From NCBI GenBank assembly GCA_013151415.1, contig JAADII010000125.1:1-49887 (forward strand): DNA of 49,887 nt, in the 5' to 3' direction. The number at the start of each line of letters is the position of its first letter. The first letter of the stretch is position 1. Source of the stretch: Chloroflexota bacterium (GTDB taxonomy: Bacteria > Chloroflexota > Anaerolineae > J102). This document shows, piece after piece, positions 25,706 through 35,090 of the stretch. The notes beneath the pieces are model-generated. The model was not told the origin of the DNA. It did not search any database and worked only from the letters and a program-made list of their open reading frames with translations. A program made the position numbers and the translations under genes.

Positions 25706-26167
25706 TCAGTGACGCACAACCATGGTGGCGCGAGCAATGACCACCACTTCATTGCGTTGGTTGCGGTAGGTGGCGCGCGTTTTCACCATGTCCATTTTGC
25801 CAGAACGGCCCTCTTTGGTCACGATATCCAAAATTTCCAGTTCGCCTGTGATATCGTCACCAGGATGGATGAGGCCGAAGTACTCGTACTCCTCTTCGCC
25901 GTGTAAGATGCGCAGCTCATCTGCACCCATTTTTGTAAGCAACGCGCGCGTCTCAACGCCCGCGGCGGCGCCACCCCAAAAGCGGAAGAGCGTGGGAAAA
26001 GTGAGGGGTGCGACGATATCGGGGTAGCCGGCCGCGCGCGCAGCTTCCGCATCGCGAAAGATGGGATTGTCGTCGCCCAGCGCGTCCGCCAGCTCGCGAA
26101 TCTTGCTGGCGTCTACATGATAATGAAGAAGGGGCAACTTTTTGCCAATATAGCTTCGATCAAGCAT
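25706..26167 (-). CDS. MaoC N-terminal-type dehydratase subunit (FAS1-like domain)
   Basis: The start at 26167 (MLDRSYIGKKLPLLHYHV) follows AAAAGGAG with good spacing; an in-frame extension upstream would run towards the mutase gene. 153 residues, hotdog fold. At the place of the hydratase motif it reads GDDNPIFRD (31-39), with Phe in place of the catalytic His. That matches the structural partner in HadA/HadB-type heterodimers. The separate catalytic subunit at 25105-25527 is the likely partner. Confidence 0.82.
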   Translation of the reverse strand: MLDRSYIGKKLPLLHYHVDASKIRELADALGDDNPIFRDAEAARAAGYPDIVAPLTFPTLFRFWGGAAAGVETRALLTKMGADELRILHGEEEYEYFGLIHPGDDITGELEILDIVTKEGRSGKMDMVKTRATYRNQRNEVVVIARATMVVRH

Positions 26168-26229
26168 GATTGAAAGCTCCTTTTGGTGAATGTCGATACG
26201 AGTCGAAAATATGTCACACGCGATAGGCT

Positions 26230-27927
26230 TCATATCACGGTTGGCGGCTGATATTCGCCCCAGACCTCGCGCAGTGCGCCGCAGATCTCGCCCAGAGTGG
26301 CATAGACGCGCACCGCGTCGAGAATGGGAGGCATGAGATTGTTGTCTGGAGTCGGGCGCGCTTGGGCCGCGGCGCGCAATGCGCTCAACGCCGACGCCAC
26401 AGCGTTGTCATTACGCTCCGCGCGCAAACGCGCCAGGCGCGCTTGCTGACGACGATAAGTTTCGGGATCAGGACGGAAGATGCCCACAGGCCGCTCTTCG
26501 TCGGGAGTCTGATATTTGTTCACGCCCACGATGATCTCTTCGCCCGACTCGATGGCTCTCTGCTTTTGCCAGGCGCTGTCCGCTATTTGCTGCTGCATCC
26601 ACCCGCTTTCTATGGCTGACGCCGAACCGCCCATCTCCAGCACTTTATCGATCAATGCCTGGGCTTGAGCCTCCATGCGGTCGGTCAACGCCTCCACATA
26701 ATAGGACCCAGCCAGGGGATCCACCGTCTCGGTGACGCCGATTTCATGGGCGATGATTTGCTGAGTGCGCAATGCGGTGGCCTGGGCCTCTTCGGTGGGC
26801 AGAGCCAGGGCTTCGTCGTAACAACTCAGAGCCATGCTCTGAACGCCACCCAACACACTGGCGAGGGCCTGAAATGCGGCGCGAGCAATATTATTTAGCG
26901 GTTGTTGCGCAGTGAGGGTGGCGCCGCCCGTCTGAACATGGGTGCGGAGCATCATGCTACGCGGGTTTTGTGCATGATATCGCTCTTTTATGAGCCGCGC
27001 CCACAACCGGCGCAACGCCCGATATTTGGCCACCTCTTCGAAGAAATGGTTCTGCGTGTTAAAAATCCAGGAGATTCGGGGCGCGAACGCGTCGATCTCC
27101 ACCCCTCGCGCCAACACCGCGTCGATATAAGTGAGCGCGTTGGCCACCGCAAAAGCCATCTCTTGCACAGCCGTGCTGCCCGCATCGCGAATGTGATATC
27201 CACTCACCGAGATGGGGTTCCATTTGGGGATGCGCTGCGCGCAGTAAGCGATGGCGTCGGCCGCCAGACGCACGCTCGGTTCGGGGGGGAAGATATACGT
27301 TCCGCGGGCGACGTATTCCTTGAGAACGTCGTTCTGAATGGTGCCGCGCAAGGCTCGAGCGGGAACGCCCCGCTTCTCGGCCACCACAATCACCATGGCC
27401 AGCAGCACGGCCGCGGGCGCGTTGATGGTCATGCTAATGCTCACCTGGTCCAAAGGAATGCCTTCCAATAGGCGCTCCATATCGGCCAATGAATCAATGG
27501 CCACGCCCGCCTGTCCCACCTCGCCTTGGGCGCGCGGATCATCGCTATCGTAACCGATCTGGGTGGCCAGATCGAAGGCGATGCTAAGACCGGTCTGTCC
27601 TTGACTCAGGAGATACTTGAAGCGTTCGTTGGCCTCCTCAGCCGTTCCATAGCCCGCATATTGCCGCATGGTCCAAAAACGGCTGCGATACATGGTGGGC
27701 TGCACCCCGCGCGTAAAAGGAAACCGGCCAGGAAAATTGAGATGCTCGAGATACCATTCCTGGTCCGGTTCAGGAGGCGGTTGGGGTCCGGCGTCCAGGG
27801 GCGTGTAAAGCCGCTGCACCTCTTGCGCAGCGGCTCGTTCGGGAAAACGAGCCGTTGCTCGGGCCACGGTCGTCTTTTCCCATTCGCGAAGAGCTTGCTC
27901 AAGAGGAAGAGCGGTGGATTCAGTCAT
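26230..27927 (-). CDS. Methylmalonyl-CoA mutase large subunit (no B12 domain)
   Basis: 565 residues: the substrate-binding TIM barrel only. The cobalamin-binding domain, with its DxHxxG motif, is absent, so a separate small subunit must exist elsewhere. Specificity residues can be read: Tyr90 in RQYAG and Arg208 in VARGTYIFPP correspond to Tyr89 and Arg207 of the Propionibacterium enzyme. Isobutyryl-CoA mutase has Phe and Gln there, so methylmalonyl-CoA/succinyl-CoA interconversion is favoured. The substrate loop SGYHIRDAG contains the active-site His. It is upstream of the two MaoC genes on the same strand. Confidence 0.9.
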   Translation of the reverse strand: MTESTALPLEQALREWEKTTVARATARFPERAAAQEVQRLYTPLDAGPQPPPEPDQEWYLEHLNFPGRFPFTRGVQPTMYRSRFWTMRQYAGYGTAEEANERFKYLLSQGQTGLSIAFDLATQIGYDSDDPRAQGEVGQAGVAIDSLADMERLLEGIPLDQVSISMTINAPAAVLLAMVIVVAEKRGVPARALRGTIQNDVLKEYVARGTYIFPPEPSVRLAADAIAYCAQRIPKWNPISVSGYHIRDAGSTAVQEMAFAVANALTYIDAVLARGVEIDAFAPRISWIFNTQNHFFEEVAKYRALRRLWARLIKERYHAQNPRSMMLRTHVQTGGATLTAQQPLNNIARAAFQALASVLGGVQSMALSCYDEALALPTEEAQATALRTQQIIAHEIGVTETVDPLAGSYYVEALTDRMEAQAQALIDKVLEMGGSASAIESGWMQQQIADSAWQKQRAIESGEEIIVGVNKYQTPDEERPVGIFRPDPETYRRQQARLARLRAERNDNAVASALSALRAAAQARPTPDNNLMPPILDAVRVYATLGEICGALREVWGEYQPPTVI

Positions 27928-28025
27928 GGTCGAACCTCACAAAGTGCAAAGGAGATAAGCGCCGCGCCTGGTGCATTGTATCCTCATATGCGCTGCACAA
28001 GCCAGACGCGCAACCAAACGAAACG

Positions 28026-28631
28026 CTAGTCGCGCAACCGCGCTTTTGTTCGCGACGCCAGCGCGACCATGCGTCGTCGCAACCAACGCCGCCAGGCCGC
28101 AGAGGCTTTGTTGGCGTGAGGAATCGGTCCGGAAGGCGTTTCCACGCCCAAAAACCGGCCCAATTCCGGCCAGCCCGATCCGGTTTCCCAGCACACCACC
28201 AATAATTTATCAGGCCGGTCTTGAAAATGCCGCTGCACCTCGGCGTTGTGCGTTTCGTAGATGCGTATGTGCTCGATTTCATGGCCTTGAGGCATGGCAT
28301 AACCGTAAACCAACTTTCGCGCTTCGGTGGGGCCGGTGCGTTTGGCGTGGCTAAGCAGGCTGCGCAGCCACGTCTCACTATCTTTTCGCACGGTGAGGAT
28401 GAACTTGGCTTGGGGATAACGTTCATCCAATTCGCGAAACGCCAGGGGCCAGGGCCAATCTTCAAAACTATCGTAGGCGTCGGCCACTTGAAACAATCGC
28501 TCCACATCGCCCTGGCAATACGCTCGCAAGAGATCGAGATCAAAGCTGGTGTGACGAAAACCCAACTGCTGCAAACACAAACCCAGGCTTGTCGTGCCTG
28601 TCTTGTTCATGCCAACGCCGAAGACCTTCAT
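28026..28631 (-). CDS. Sulfotransferase-family protein
   Basis: 201 residues. The N-terminal VFGVGMNKTGTTSLGLCLQQLG (first 20 residues or so) holds the 5'-phosphosulfate-binding loop NKTGTTSL, and FILTVRKDSETWLRSLL (about 77-93) is the 3'-phosphate motif. These proteins transfer sulfate from PAPS, or are relatives with unknown acceptor. The ATG overlaps the stop of the upstream lipoprotein gene by 4 bases, so the two are translationally coupled. The basic C-terminal tail RRWLRRRMVALASRTKARLRD is unusual. Confidence 0.85.
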   Translation of the reverse strand: MKVFGVGMNKTGTTSLGLCLQQLGFRHTSFDLDLLRAYCQGDVERLFQVADAYDSFEDWPWPLAFRELDERYPQAKFILTVRKDSETWLRSLLSHAKRTGPTEARKLVYGYAMPQGHEIEHIRIYETHNAEVQRHFQDRPDKLLVVCWETGSGWPELGRFLGVETPSGPIPHANKASAAWRRWLRRRMVALASRTKARLRD

Positions 28632-30190
28632 TTCACCAAGACGATCGTGGTCGATGCCAAAAGAGTGCGTTCACCCGCGACCTCATCCACCTCGTAGACG
28701 GCAATGCGTCCGGGTCGAACGCTGGGCGGGCTTTGCAACGAGATTGTCACTTCCCACTCGCCGGGGCCATCGCCCTGGCTTGGGTTCACTTGCGCTCGCG
28801 CCTTGCCCCAAACCTTGCCCTTTTCCCCTTCGACGCGCACCAAGACTTCGTTATGACGAACGCCTCGAGCCGTTCCGCGCACCTTCACCTCTTTTTTCAC
28901 GCGCGCGCCCGGCGCCGGGGCCAAAATGGTCGCGCTTTTTCCGGCGGGCGTCGCGGCCAACCGCACATTCACCCAGGCGAGAAGCGTCAGCGCGCCATCG
29001 ATCGGGCTCTGCGCGTAAAGAGCGACGCGACCCGGCTGCGCGGTTTTGGGGTCTTCATAGACCACCTCGGTCTGAAAAGGCCCTCCGGCCCCTATTTCGG
29101 ACGCGTCGATCCGGGCTAAAGCCTGACCCAACACGCGGCCCTCCTCATCCTCGATGCGCACCAACACCTGGTTTTCGAACACGCCTTCAACCCGCCCCAC
29201 CACCAATGTGGGGCTAGAAAGGAGACCGCCCTGGCCCGGAATGGTGATGGCGCCGATGGGGCCGAAATAAGGCGTGGGCGAGGGCGTCGTCTCAGAAGCG
29301 GCGGGGGTGGTGGCGGAAAGAGGCGGCTCTATGGGGGGCGGGGTGGCGTCTAAAAGCCGAATGCGACGCACCAACAATTGCCTGCCATTATAATCCTGAG
29401 CCGCGTATCGCAGCTCGCCCCACACCTTAACGCGACCTTTGTAGTCGCCCAAACCCGCGAGCAATGCGCTCACCTCGGCGCGATTGCTGGTAATGCCATG
29501 GCGCGCGCCGCGGCCGCCTTCGAAATAGTCGTCATAAGGCGCGCTGGAGGGGAGCTTCACCACCTTGCCCACCCAACCGTTCACCCGCTTCGAACGGGGG
29601 CGCGGCATGTGCGCCGTCACCACCGTGACCACCAGTCCATCGTCATACACTTCGCCCCACCAACGCGCTTCGTTTTTAACATGCACCACCAGCACCGGGG
29701 TCAGCATGCGCGCGCCTTCCCGACGAGATTCGCCAATGAACACCTGAACCGCACCGCTACGATAAGCCGCCACCGGCTCGAAAGAAAGCACATCCAGAGC
29801 AAGATCGGCCATCTCAAAGGTTTCGTTGGCCGGATATTTAACCTGATACGCGCCGCGCAGAAAATCGAGCGCCAAATCACGCGCGACTTCGGGCGAGAGA
29901 CCGCGAGGCTCGGGCGCGGGAGTGGCGGACGAAGCGATGAGCGACGATGGCTCGGGCGTCGATCCTGTGGGAATCGTGGCGGTGATGGTTGAAATCGACG
30001 ATGATTCGGGCGCAGGAGAGGGGGAAGGGGGCGGCAAAGGCGTGGAAGACCCTTCGAGGCCGATGCTAAGCGTCGGCGCGAGCGATTTGGACGCCGAACT
30101 TTCAAATTCCATGGGCAGCGACGCGACGCATGCGCTCAACCCAACGCCCAGGGTCAGCAACAGCGCCACTAATGGCCATCTAGATATCAT
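28628..30190 (-). CDS. Gmad2-type Ig-like domain lipoprotein
   Basis: 520 residues. The signal peptide ends in a lipobox (GLSAC, Cys21), followed by a long Ser/Pro/Thr-rich linker (about 25-95). A globular region (about 96-285) has no family I recognise. The C-terminal part has two Ig-like repeats, each beginning with a G-I/S-P motif: one near ITIPGQGGLLSSPTLVVGRV (about 310-330) and one near ILAPAPGARVKKEVKVRG (about 415-432). These resemble Gmad2 domains of spore-germination-like and envelope proteins. It would be tethered outside the membrane. Function unknown. Confidence 0.75.
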   Translation of the reverse strand: MISRWPLVALLLTLGVGLSACVASLPMEFESSASKSLAPTLSIGLEGSSTPLPPPSPSPAPESSSISTITATIPTGSTPEPSSLIASSATPAPEPRGLSPEVARDLALDFLRGAYQVKYPANETFEMADLALDVLSFEPVAAYRSGAVQVFIGESRREGARMLTPVLVVHVKNEARWWGEVYDDGLVVTVVTAHMPRPRSKRVNGWVGKVVKLPSSAPYDDYFEGGRGARHGITSNRAEVSALLAGLGDYKGRVKVWGELRYAAQDYNGRQLLVRRIRLLDATPPPIEPPLSATTPAASETTPSPTPYFGPIGAITIPGQGGLLSSPTLVVGRVEGVFENQVLVRIEDEEGRVLGQALARIDASEIGAGGPFQTEVVYEDPKTAQPGRVALYAQSPIDGALTLLAWVNVRLAATPAGKSATILAPAPGARVKKEVKVRGTARGVRHNEVLVRVEGEKGKVWGKARAQVNPSQGDGPGEWEVTISLQSPPSVRPGRIAVYEVDEVAGERTLLASTTIVLVK

Positions 30191-30192
30191 GC

Positions 30193-30501
30193 TTACACTT
30201 GGAACGTTTCAGCAGGAACTATGAAGCGCACCGAAATATGCGTGGCGTACGCGCTCAAACCCTCCAGCGTTTGCCGCCATTCATCGCTCAGCAACAAGTT
30301 GCGGACGCTTTCGGGGCTATCGAACAGGCCCGACCCCATGATCTGCGGGCCTTTGCCCCATGCCGTATACCACGCATTGAGGAATTGAAAACCGTATTCA
30401 TCGAGTGTGGGACCCATTTCATGAACCACATATCGATGACAGGCCTCCTCCCAGCCAGGCTTCATATCGTATTCAATGATCATTTTGATCGGTTCATCCA
30501 T
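30193..30501 (-). CDS. Small protein of unknown function, dimeric alpha/beta-barrel-like
   Basis: 102 residues. The ATG at 30501 has AAGGA 8 bases upstream; a GTG two codons earlier is less well placed. The sequence MDEPIKMIIEYDMKPGWEEACHR and GSGLFDSPESVRNLLLSDEWRQ is reminiscent of the ferredoxin-like NIPSNAP/DUF-type dimeric barrels, but I do not recognise the family firmly. It lies 2 bases before the lipoprotein gene, so it opens a three-gene run with it and the sulfotransferase, downstream of the cytochrome operon terminator. Confidence 0.65.
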   Translation of the reverse strand: MDEPIKMIIEYDMKPGWEEACHRYVVHEMGPTLDEYGFQFLNAWYTAWGKGPQIMGSGLFDSPESVRNLLLSDEWRQTLEGLSAYATHISVRFIVPAETFQV

Positions 30502-30615
30502 GTTCACCGTCCTTGAGAAAGATGGAAATCCTCATGGCCGTATGAGATGCCATCAGGCTACCCGAAAGGCCCGCTTCCGTCAAACTGACCATCGCAGGAA
30601 ATAATGCAAGACATC

Positions 30616-30645
30616 AAAAAAGCCCCTTCCGATTGGAAGGGGCTT
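30616..30645 (-). terminator. Intrinsic terminator of the cytochrome bc operon
   Basis: AAGCCCCTTCC (30620-30630), GATT loop, GGAAGGGGCTT (30635-30645). On the minus strand the stem is followed by a run of T (plus A-run 30616-30620), a textbook intrinsic terminator, 26 bases after the cytochrome c stop. Confidence 0.9.
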
Positions 30646-30670
30646 GGAAAAACGTTGGCGATGGCGAGGA

Positions 30671-31804
30671 TCACTTGAGGGTTTCGATGTAATCGATGAT
30701 GGCCTGGATCTCATCCTCGCTCAGGCGATCGCCGTAATCCTGGGGCATGATGCCAGGATTGAAACCATCCACCACCTCGACGTTGGGATCGACGATGGCG
30801 CGGTAGAGATAATCGCGATCGGCGATGGCCTGACTGCCGTCCGTTAATTTCCGGGTGCTTCCGAAGAGGCCCAACCAGGTTGGACCAACAAGGGAGGAGC
30901 CATCGACCGTGTGACAACCAAGACACCCTTGCGCCTGGGCGATCTGTTGGCCGGCCTCGGGGCCGCTGGGTTTTTCGGGCGCGGCCTCCTCTGCGGGCTT
31001 GGCCGCTTCTGGATTTTCGAGATAGTCGATGATGGATTGTATTTCGATCTCAGAGAGCGAGAAGGAGAGGCTTTCTGGCATGACGGTCTTGTCATGACCG
31101 GCCGCGGTGGGATCTACAATGGAATTGTAAACATAATCGCGGCCTTTGTTCTCGACGACGCCCGTCAGATCGGGGCCGATGACCCCGGTCGCGCCATCAA
31201 AGGCGTGGCATTCGGCGCAACCGGCCGGACCCTGGAACAAATAGCGGCCAAGCTCTGCGCTGCGCACATCGCTAGGAGGCGGCGAGGGCATGGCTTCGGC
31301 CACAGGGGCGGAAATAGGCTCGACCCCGCCGATGGCGACGCGTTCTGTTGCGCCGCCCCATTTCTTACCCGGCTCGCTCGCCCAGTTCATGATGAAGGTG
31401 GCGATATTGTCGATCTGCTGTTCGGAATAAGGTCCGCCCGCTTTTTGCCCCCAGGCCGGCATCACTGTGCCCACGCGACCGCTAGAAATCGAGGTCGCCA
31501 GAAAGCTATGCAGATCGCCTTTCCAACCGCGAGCAATCACGCGCGGGGGCAAAGATTCACCGGGTTCGGGCACGAGGAGATCGGCCGCATTCAGCGCCGG
31601 GCCCACCAGGCCCTCGCCATTGGCGCCATGGCATGTGGCGCAGGCTTCGCTGTAAAGCGCGGCGCCATCTTCGATAGCGCGCCCTCTGAAACCGGCGTCA
31701 AAAGCTTCCATACGATCGTTTTCGTTCGCGGCGTAGACGAGCACCACGACGAGGATGCCCACGATGGCCGCTGTTGCTATGATGAGTCGAGAAATTCCTT
31801 GCAT
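30671..31804 (-). CDS. Membrane-anchored triheme cytochrome c
   Basis: 377 residues. One N-terminal transmembrane helix (about 6-25) anchors it. Three CxxCH heme sites are seen: CATCH (55-59), CAECH (196-200) and CLGCH (294-298), each within a cytochrome-c fold with its own MP(A/E/Q) axial Met region (VMPAWG near 114, VMPES near 241, IMPQD near 353). Two Pro/Glu/Ala-rich linkers separate the domains. It is the third gene of the bc operon and would take the place of cytochrome c1/f, passing electrons from Rieske onwards. Confidence 0.92.
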   Translation of the reverse strand: MQGISRLIIATAAIVGILVVVLVYAANENDRMEAFDAGFRGRAIEDGAALYSEACATCHGANGEGLVGPALNAADLLVPEPGESLPPRVIARGWKGDLHSFLATSISSGRVGTVMPAWGQKAGGPYSEQQIDNIATFIMNWASEPGKKWGGATERVAIGGVEPISAPVAEAMPSPPPSDVRSAELGRYLFQGPAGCAECHAFDGATGVIGPDLTGVVENKGRDYVYNSIVDPTAAGHDKTVMPESLSFSLSEIEIQSIIDYLENPEAAKPAEEAAPEKPSGPEAGQQIAQAQGCLGCHTVDGSSLVGPTWLGLFGSTRKLTDGSQAIADRDYLYRAIVDPNVEVVDGFNPGIMPQDYGDRLSEDEIQAIIDYIETLK

Positions 31805-31825
31805 AACGCTATCCTCCGGCCCTTG

Positions 31826-33442
31826 CTAGAAGTTGAACTCTTCCCAATAAATGGATTCTTCGTGCCAGTAGAACCGCTTCTGGAAGTGGGCCGGCGCGCC
31901 GTCAATATCTGTCCACTTGATGTCGAAAACAATCGACTTCAATTGCGGCTGTGCAGCCTCGACGGTGATGCAACCCACGCCATCAGGCAAGCCGGGTTCG
32001 GTCTCGATACGCTTTTTGAAATCCAAGATCACATGCTCGAATTCCGATAGCGGCGCGCTGCCTACGAAGGTGTCGGTGCAATAAATGCCGATCTCCACTT
32101 CGGCCCAATCCAACTCGCGAATGGGCCCCACGCCCTCTTCGGGCATAAACTCCTGCACCACTTCCTCGGCCGGAGGCGATTGCACAGCATAGAGGGGCAA
32201 CCCCATGTAGGAGAGGACAATCAACGCCGAGGCCACCAAAAAGCCCGCCACCAATGCAAGGCGCCGGTCGCGCGCGCGCCGACTGGGGTTGTAGTCAATA
32301 TAGGGCACGATGGTGATGAGGATCACAAAAAGCGTGGGCACCACAAGCCCCCAGAACACCTTGTCACCGATCTTGAGCAAACCCTGAAGCCAATAGAAAT
32401 ACCAGGGCGCGGTCGTGTGCAGCGGCGTCTTGAGCGGATTGGCCAAATGCTCCAGTTTGGCGTCATAGAAAAAGGCCACCGCCACCACCATGATGAACGT
32501 GACAAAGGACAACAACGCGATCTCATCGATGGCGACATCCATCAAGTAATAGCGGCGCTTGGATGCAGGCACGCGATTGGCCGTATCCTGCCCCACTTCC
32601 TCTTCATTGGCCGGCAGAGAAATGCCAAAATGCACCACCTTGTAATAATGCATGAAGAAGAAGAAAATCACGATCAGCGGCAGGAAGAAAATGTGCAAGA
32701 GGTAGAAACGAAGCAAACCGTTGGCCCCGATGTCAGGCGAGCCGCGTAAAATCATGTTCACAAACTGCCCGAACCAGTCAGCCTGACCAAACAACGCCTC
32801 GCCAATAAAGCCCGTGCCCGGAGGCGTTGGCGAAGCCTCGGCCATGCTGGTGCCAATGGTCACCGCCCAAAAAGCGAGCTGATCCCAAGGCAGCAAATAA
32901 CCCGAAAAGCTCAGGAACAGGGTTGCAGCCAAGAGCACGACGCCGGTGAGCCAGGTGAATTGACGCGGTTTTTTGTATGAACCGGTCAGATAGGTGCGAA
33001 ACATGTGAAGCACGACGATGATGACCATGGCCTCGGCCGCCAAACGATGGAAGTCTCGAATGAATTGCCCCATGGGCACATTCGAAAGCAGCCGAATCAT
33101 GTCGAGATAGGCCCGTTCGGGCGTCGGCGCATACCACACCATGAGCAACAGGCCTGTAACCACCTCAATGAAGAAGAGATAGGTGCTCAACAGCCCGAGC
33201 CGAAAGGTGTGAGCGAATTTGGTCACCGATTCATGGTAGTAAGTGGGTTTGATATGAAACCAGAACGACTCAGAATGGGGCTTCAAGCGCGGATTTGGGC
33301 GTGTGGGAGGGTCACCGCGCAGCATTTTACGAAATTCGCGCCAGGGAATGCCCGCTGTGAGGCGCGTAAACGTCTCATCCGCCTTTTGGCCGATGATTTC
33401 ACGAAAGCCCCGATGCTTCTTCACACCAGGAGATACGCTCAT
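31826..33442 (-). CDS. Fused cytochrome b of a b6/bc-type complex with a C-terminal extension
   Basis: 538 residues. Heme-binding histidines are His132/His146 (13 residues between) and His250/His265 (14 between), the latter spacing being that of cytochrome b6. The subunit-IV-like half (about 300-415) is fused to it. The quinol-oxidation motif PEWY reads APWY (345-348). There is no Cys in the first 120 residues, so the heme cn Cys of b6f is absent. After the last helix (about 398-420) comes an extra soluble domain of about 110 residues with two Cys (455 and 491) that I do not recognise. Confidence 0.9.
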   Translation of the reverse strand: MSVSPGVKKHRGFREIIGQKADETFTRLTAGIPWREFRKMLRGDPPTRPNPRLKPHSESFWFHIKPTYYHESVTKFAHTFRLGLLSTYLFFIEVVTGLLLMVWYAPTPERAYLDMIRLLSNVPMGQFIRDFHRLAAEAMVIIVVLHMFRTYLTGSYKKPRQFTWLTGVVLLAATLFLSFSGYLLPWDQLAFWAVTIGTSMAEASPTPPGTGFIGEALFGQADWFGQFVNMILRGSPDIGANGLLRFYLLHIFFLPLIVIFFFFMHYYKVVHFGISLPANEEEVGQDTANRVPASKRRYYLMDVAIDEIALLSFVTFIMVVAVAFFYDAKLEHLANPLKTPLHTTAPWYFYWLQGLLKIGDKVFWGLVVPTLFVILITIVPYIDYNPSRRARDRRLALVAGFLVASALIVLSYMGLPLYAVQSPPAEEVVQEFMPEEGVGPIRELDWAEVEIGIYCTDTFVGSAPLSEFEHVILDFKKRIETEPGLPDGVGCITVEAAQPQLKSIVFDIKWTDIDGAPAHFQKRFYWHEESIYWEEFNF

Positions 33443-33445
33443 AAA

Positions 33446-34267
33446 CTAGGCCTCCACGCGTAGATTGGGATCGGACGGTCGCCCGAGAATTTTCTTGCCG
33501 GTATCCACTTTATACACCGCGCCATCTTGAACCAACACATATCGATGCTCTTCGGTGGTTTGATCCAGCACATTGCCCGACTGGTCTTCCACCGTCACGA
33601 CAAACTGATCCAGGTCGCGCGTGGCCGGTCCCTGAATGTTGCGACCATCCTGTCGGAACTTGGATCCATGACATGGGCATTCAAAACGATGCGTTTGGTC
33701 TTTCCATTCGTACAAACAGCCAAGGTGCGTGCACACCTTATACAACGCGGCCACGCCATCAGGCGTGTTGGACCACCAAAACTTACCCTTGAGGTTTTCG
33801 GTCGGCTTTTCACCCACGGGCGGCACTGAAGTGAGGGTGAACACGCCGCCAAATTCGCCCGCCTTGAAACGCGGATATGCGAACCAAAGGGTGGCGACCC
33901 CGCCTTGTAGCAAGGTGAGCGCCATGGCTCCACCCCAGGCGTAGGTGAGAAACTCGCGACGATTGATGGGAAGAGGCTCGGCTTTGGCCGGGGCGGCCTG
34001 CGGAAGCTTCTCGACGCCCGCGCGCGGCCCTACGCCCACCGCGCGCTGAAGCAAAGCCGCTTCGCGCTCCTTTCGACTCTGCCGGGTCTTGTGCAATTCT
34101 TTTTGCTTCCGAAAACGTTCAGCCGCCTCCTCTGTGGAAACCTCTTCTGTCGTTTTTTCTTCGATCTGACCGGCGGCCTGCGCTCGCTTGGCCTCTGCAC
34201 GCGCTTTGGCCGCGGCGATCCGCTCCTCCCTGGTCATCTCGGCAGTAGGTTTGCTTACATCGGCCAT
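33446..34267 (-). CDS. Rieske iron-sulfur protein of the bc complex
   Basis: 273 residues. The 2Fe-2S site is CTHLGC (179-184) and CPCHGS (197-202). A long, highly charged Lys/Glu/Ala-rich N-terminal region (1-100) precedes NRREFLTYAWGGAMALTLLQ, a Tat-like twin-Arg (102-104 RRE) and hydrophobic anchor at about 107-131. The N-terminal extension is longer than in typical Rieske proteins and stays in the cytoplasm. It is the first gene of the operon, 3 bases before cytochrome b, with AGGAGGG upstream of its ATG. Confidence 0.93.
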   Translation of the reverse strand: MADVSKPTAEMTREERIAAAKARAEAKRAQAAGQIEEKTTEEVSTEEAAERFRKQKELHKTRQSRKEREAALLQRAVGVGPRAGVEKLPQAAPAKAEPLPINRREFLTYAWGGAMALTLLQGGVATLWFAYPRFKAGEFGGVFTLTSVPPVGEKPTENLKGKFWWSNTPDGVAALYKVCTHLGCLYEWKDQTHRFECPCHGSKFRQDGRNIQGPATRDLDQFVVTVEDQSGNVLDQTTEEHRYVLVQDGAVYKVDTGKKILGRPSDPNLRVEA

Positions 34268-34596
34268 TGGTGCAACATCCCTCCTGGGACTACAGAAGAA
34301 TTTTATAGGAGATGACTACTCACCCATGATGAGAGCAGCCCATAATGAAAAGATGGCGGATTATAGCACGCTCAAACCTGCACGTCAAAAACGTGAAGGA
34401 TGGTGCGAACATGTTGTTCGAGCCGGCGCTTTATGGCCTCCAATATCGCGCTCGCCTTCCTTGAATCGAACAAACGAACCGATCGGCGCAGTGGTGGTTT
34501 AGACGCAAAACATGCTACAATGCCCAAAACATACTTCGGATGTCACTCAATCCGTCCTGCAGCTTCGACTTTGGTCGCCGTACAAGGAGCTCGCAT
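34268..34596. other. Divergent region between Rieske and thioesterase genes
   Basis: No gene in these 329 bases. It carries the Rieske promoter (listed separately). On the plus strand TACAAT (34516-34521) preceded by TGC is an extended -10 for the thioesterase gene, giving a leader of about 70 bases. Confidence 0.55.
34360..34388 (-). promoter_or_regulatory. Predicted sigma70 promoter of the bc operon
   Basis: On the minus strand TTGACG (plus 34383-34388), a 17-base spacer and a perfect TATAAT (plus 34360-34365). Start near 34353, leader about 85 bases. Confidence 0.75.
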
Positions 34597-35085
34597 ATGG
34601 AAAAACCAGCGAAAGCCTTTCAAGATTATTACCCCGATCATTTGGCCCAATGTTATGGTTGTGGGCGGCTGAATGAACATGGCTATCAATTGAAAAGTTA
34701 TTGGGACGGCGACGAAACCGTGGCCTATTTCACACCCAAGCCATATCACATCGCGATTCCCGGCTATGTGTATGGCGGTCTCATCGCCTCGATTGTCGAT
34801 TGCCATGGCACGGGATCGGCCGCGGCCGCGGCCTATCGCGCCGAAGGCCGCGAGATGAACAGCGATCCACCCCTTCGTTTTCTCACCGCCTCGCTGCATG
34901 TCGATTATCTCAAACCGACGCCGCTCGGCCCTACGCTCATGCTGCGCGGCCGCATCGAGGAGGTGAAAGGCCGTAAAGTGGTTGTGGCCGTCGATGTTAT
35001 GGCAGAGGGCGAGCTCACGGCCCGGGGCAAAGTGGTCGCGGTGCAAGTTCCGGACCGATATGTGCGCGATTTGATGAAGGAGTGA
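34597..35085 (+). CDS. PaaI-type hotdog thioesterase
   Basis: 162 residues. The ATG at 34597 has AAGGAG upstream. The sequence CYGCGRLNEHGYQLKSYWDG (about 19-38), GYVYGGLIASIVDCHGTGSA (about 57-76) and LHVDYLKPTP (about 106-115) matches the 4HBT/PaaI-like family, in which the YGG..IASIVDCHG segment bears the active site. These hydrolyse acyl-CoA thioesters. The next gene, an acyl-CoA-binding protein, starts 5 bases after its stop, so both are likely in one operon. Acyl specificity unknown. Confidence 0.88.
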   Translation: MEKPAKAFQDYYPDHLAQCYGCGRLNEHGYQLKSYWDGDETVAYFTPKPYHIAIPGYVYGGLIASIVDCHGTGSAAAAAYRAEGREMNSDPPLRFLTASLHVDYLKPTPLGPTLMLRGRIEEVKGRKVVVAVDVMAEGELTARGKVVAVQVPDRYVRDLMKE

Positions 35086-35090
35086 ACCAC

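Noticed and set aside
30911-32050. Long plus-strand frame of 379 codons opposite the cytochrome genes
   Set aside because: It lies antisense to cytochrome c and b and its translation has no recognisable motif. The CxxCH and transmembrane signals of the minus strand are decisive.
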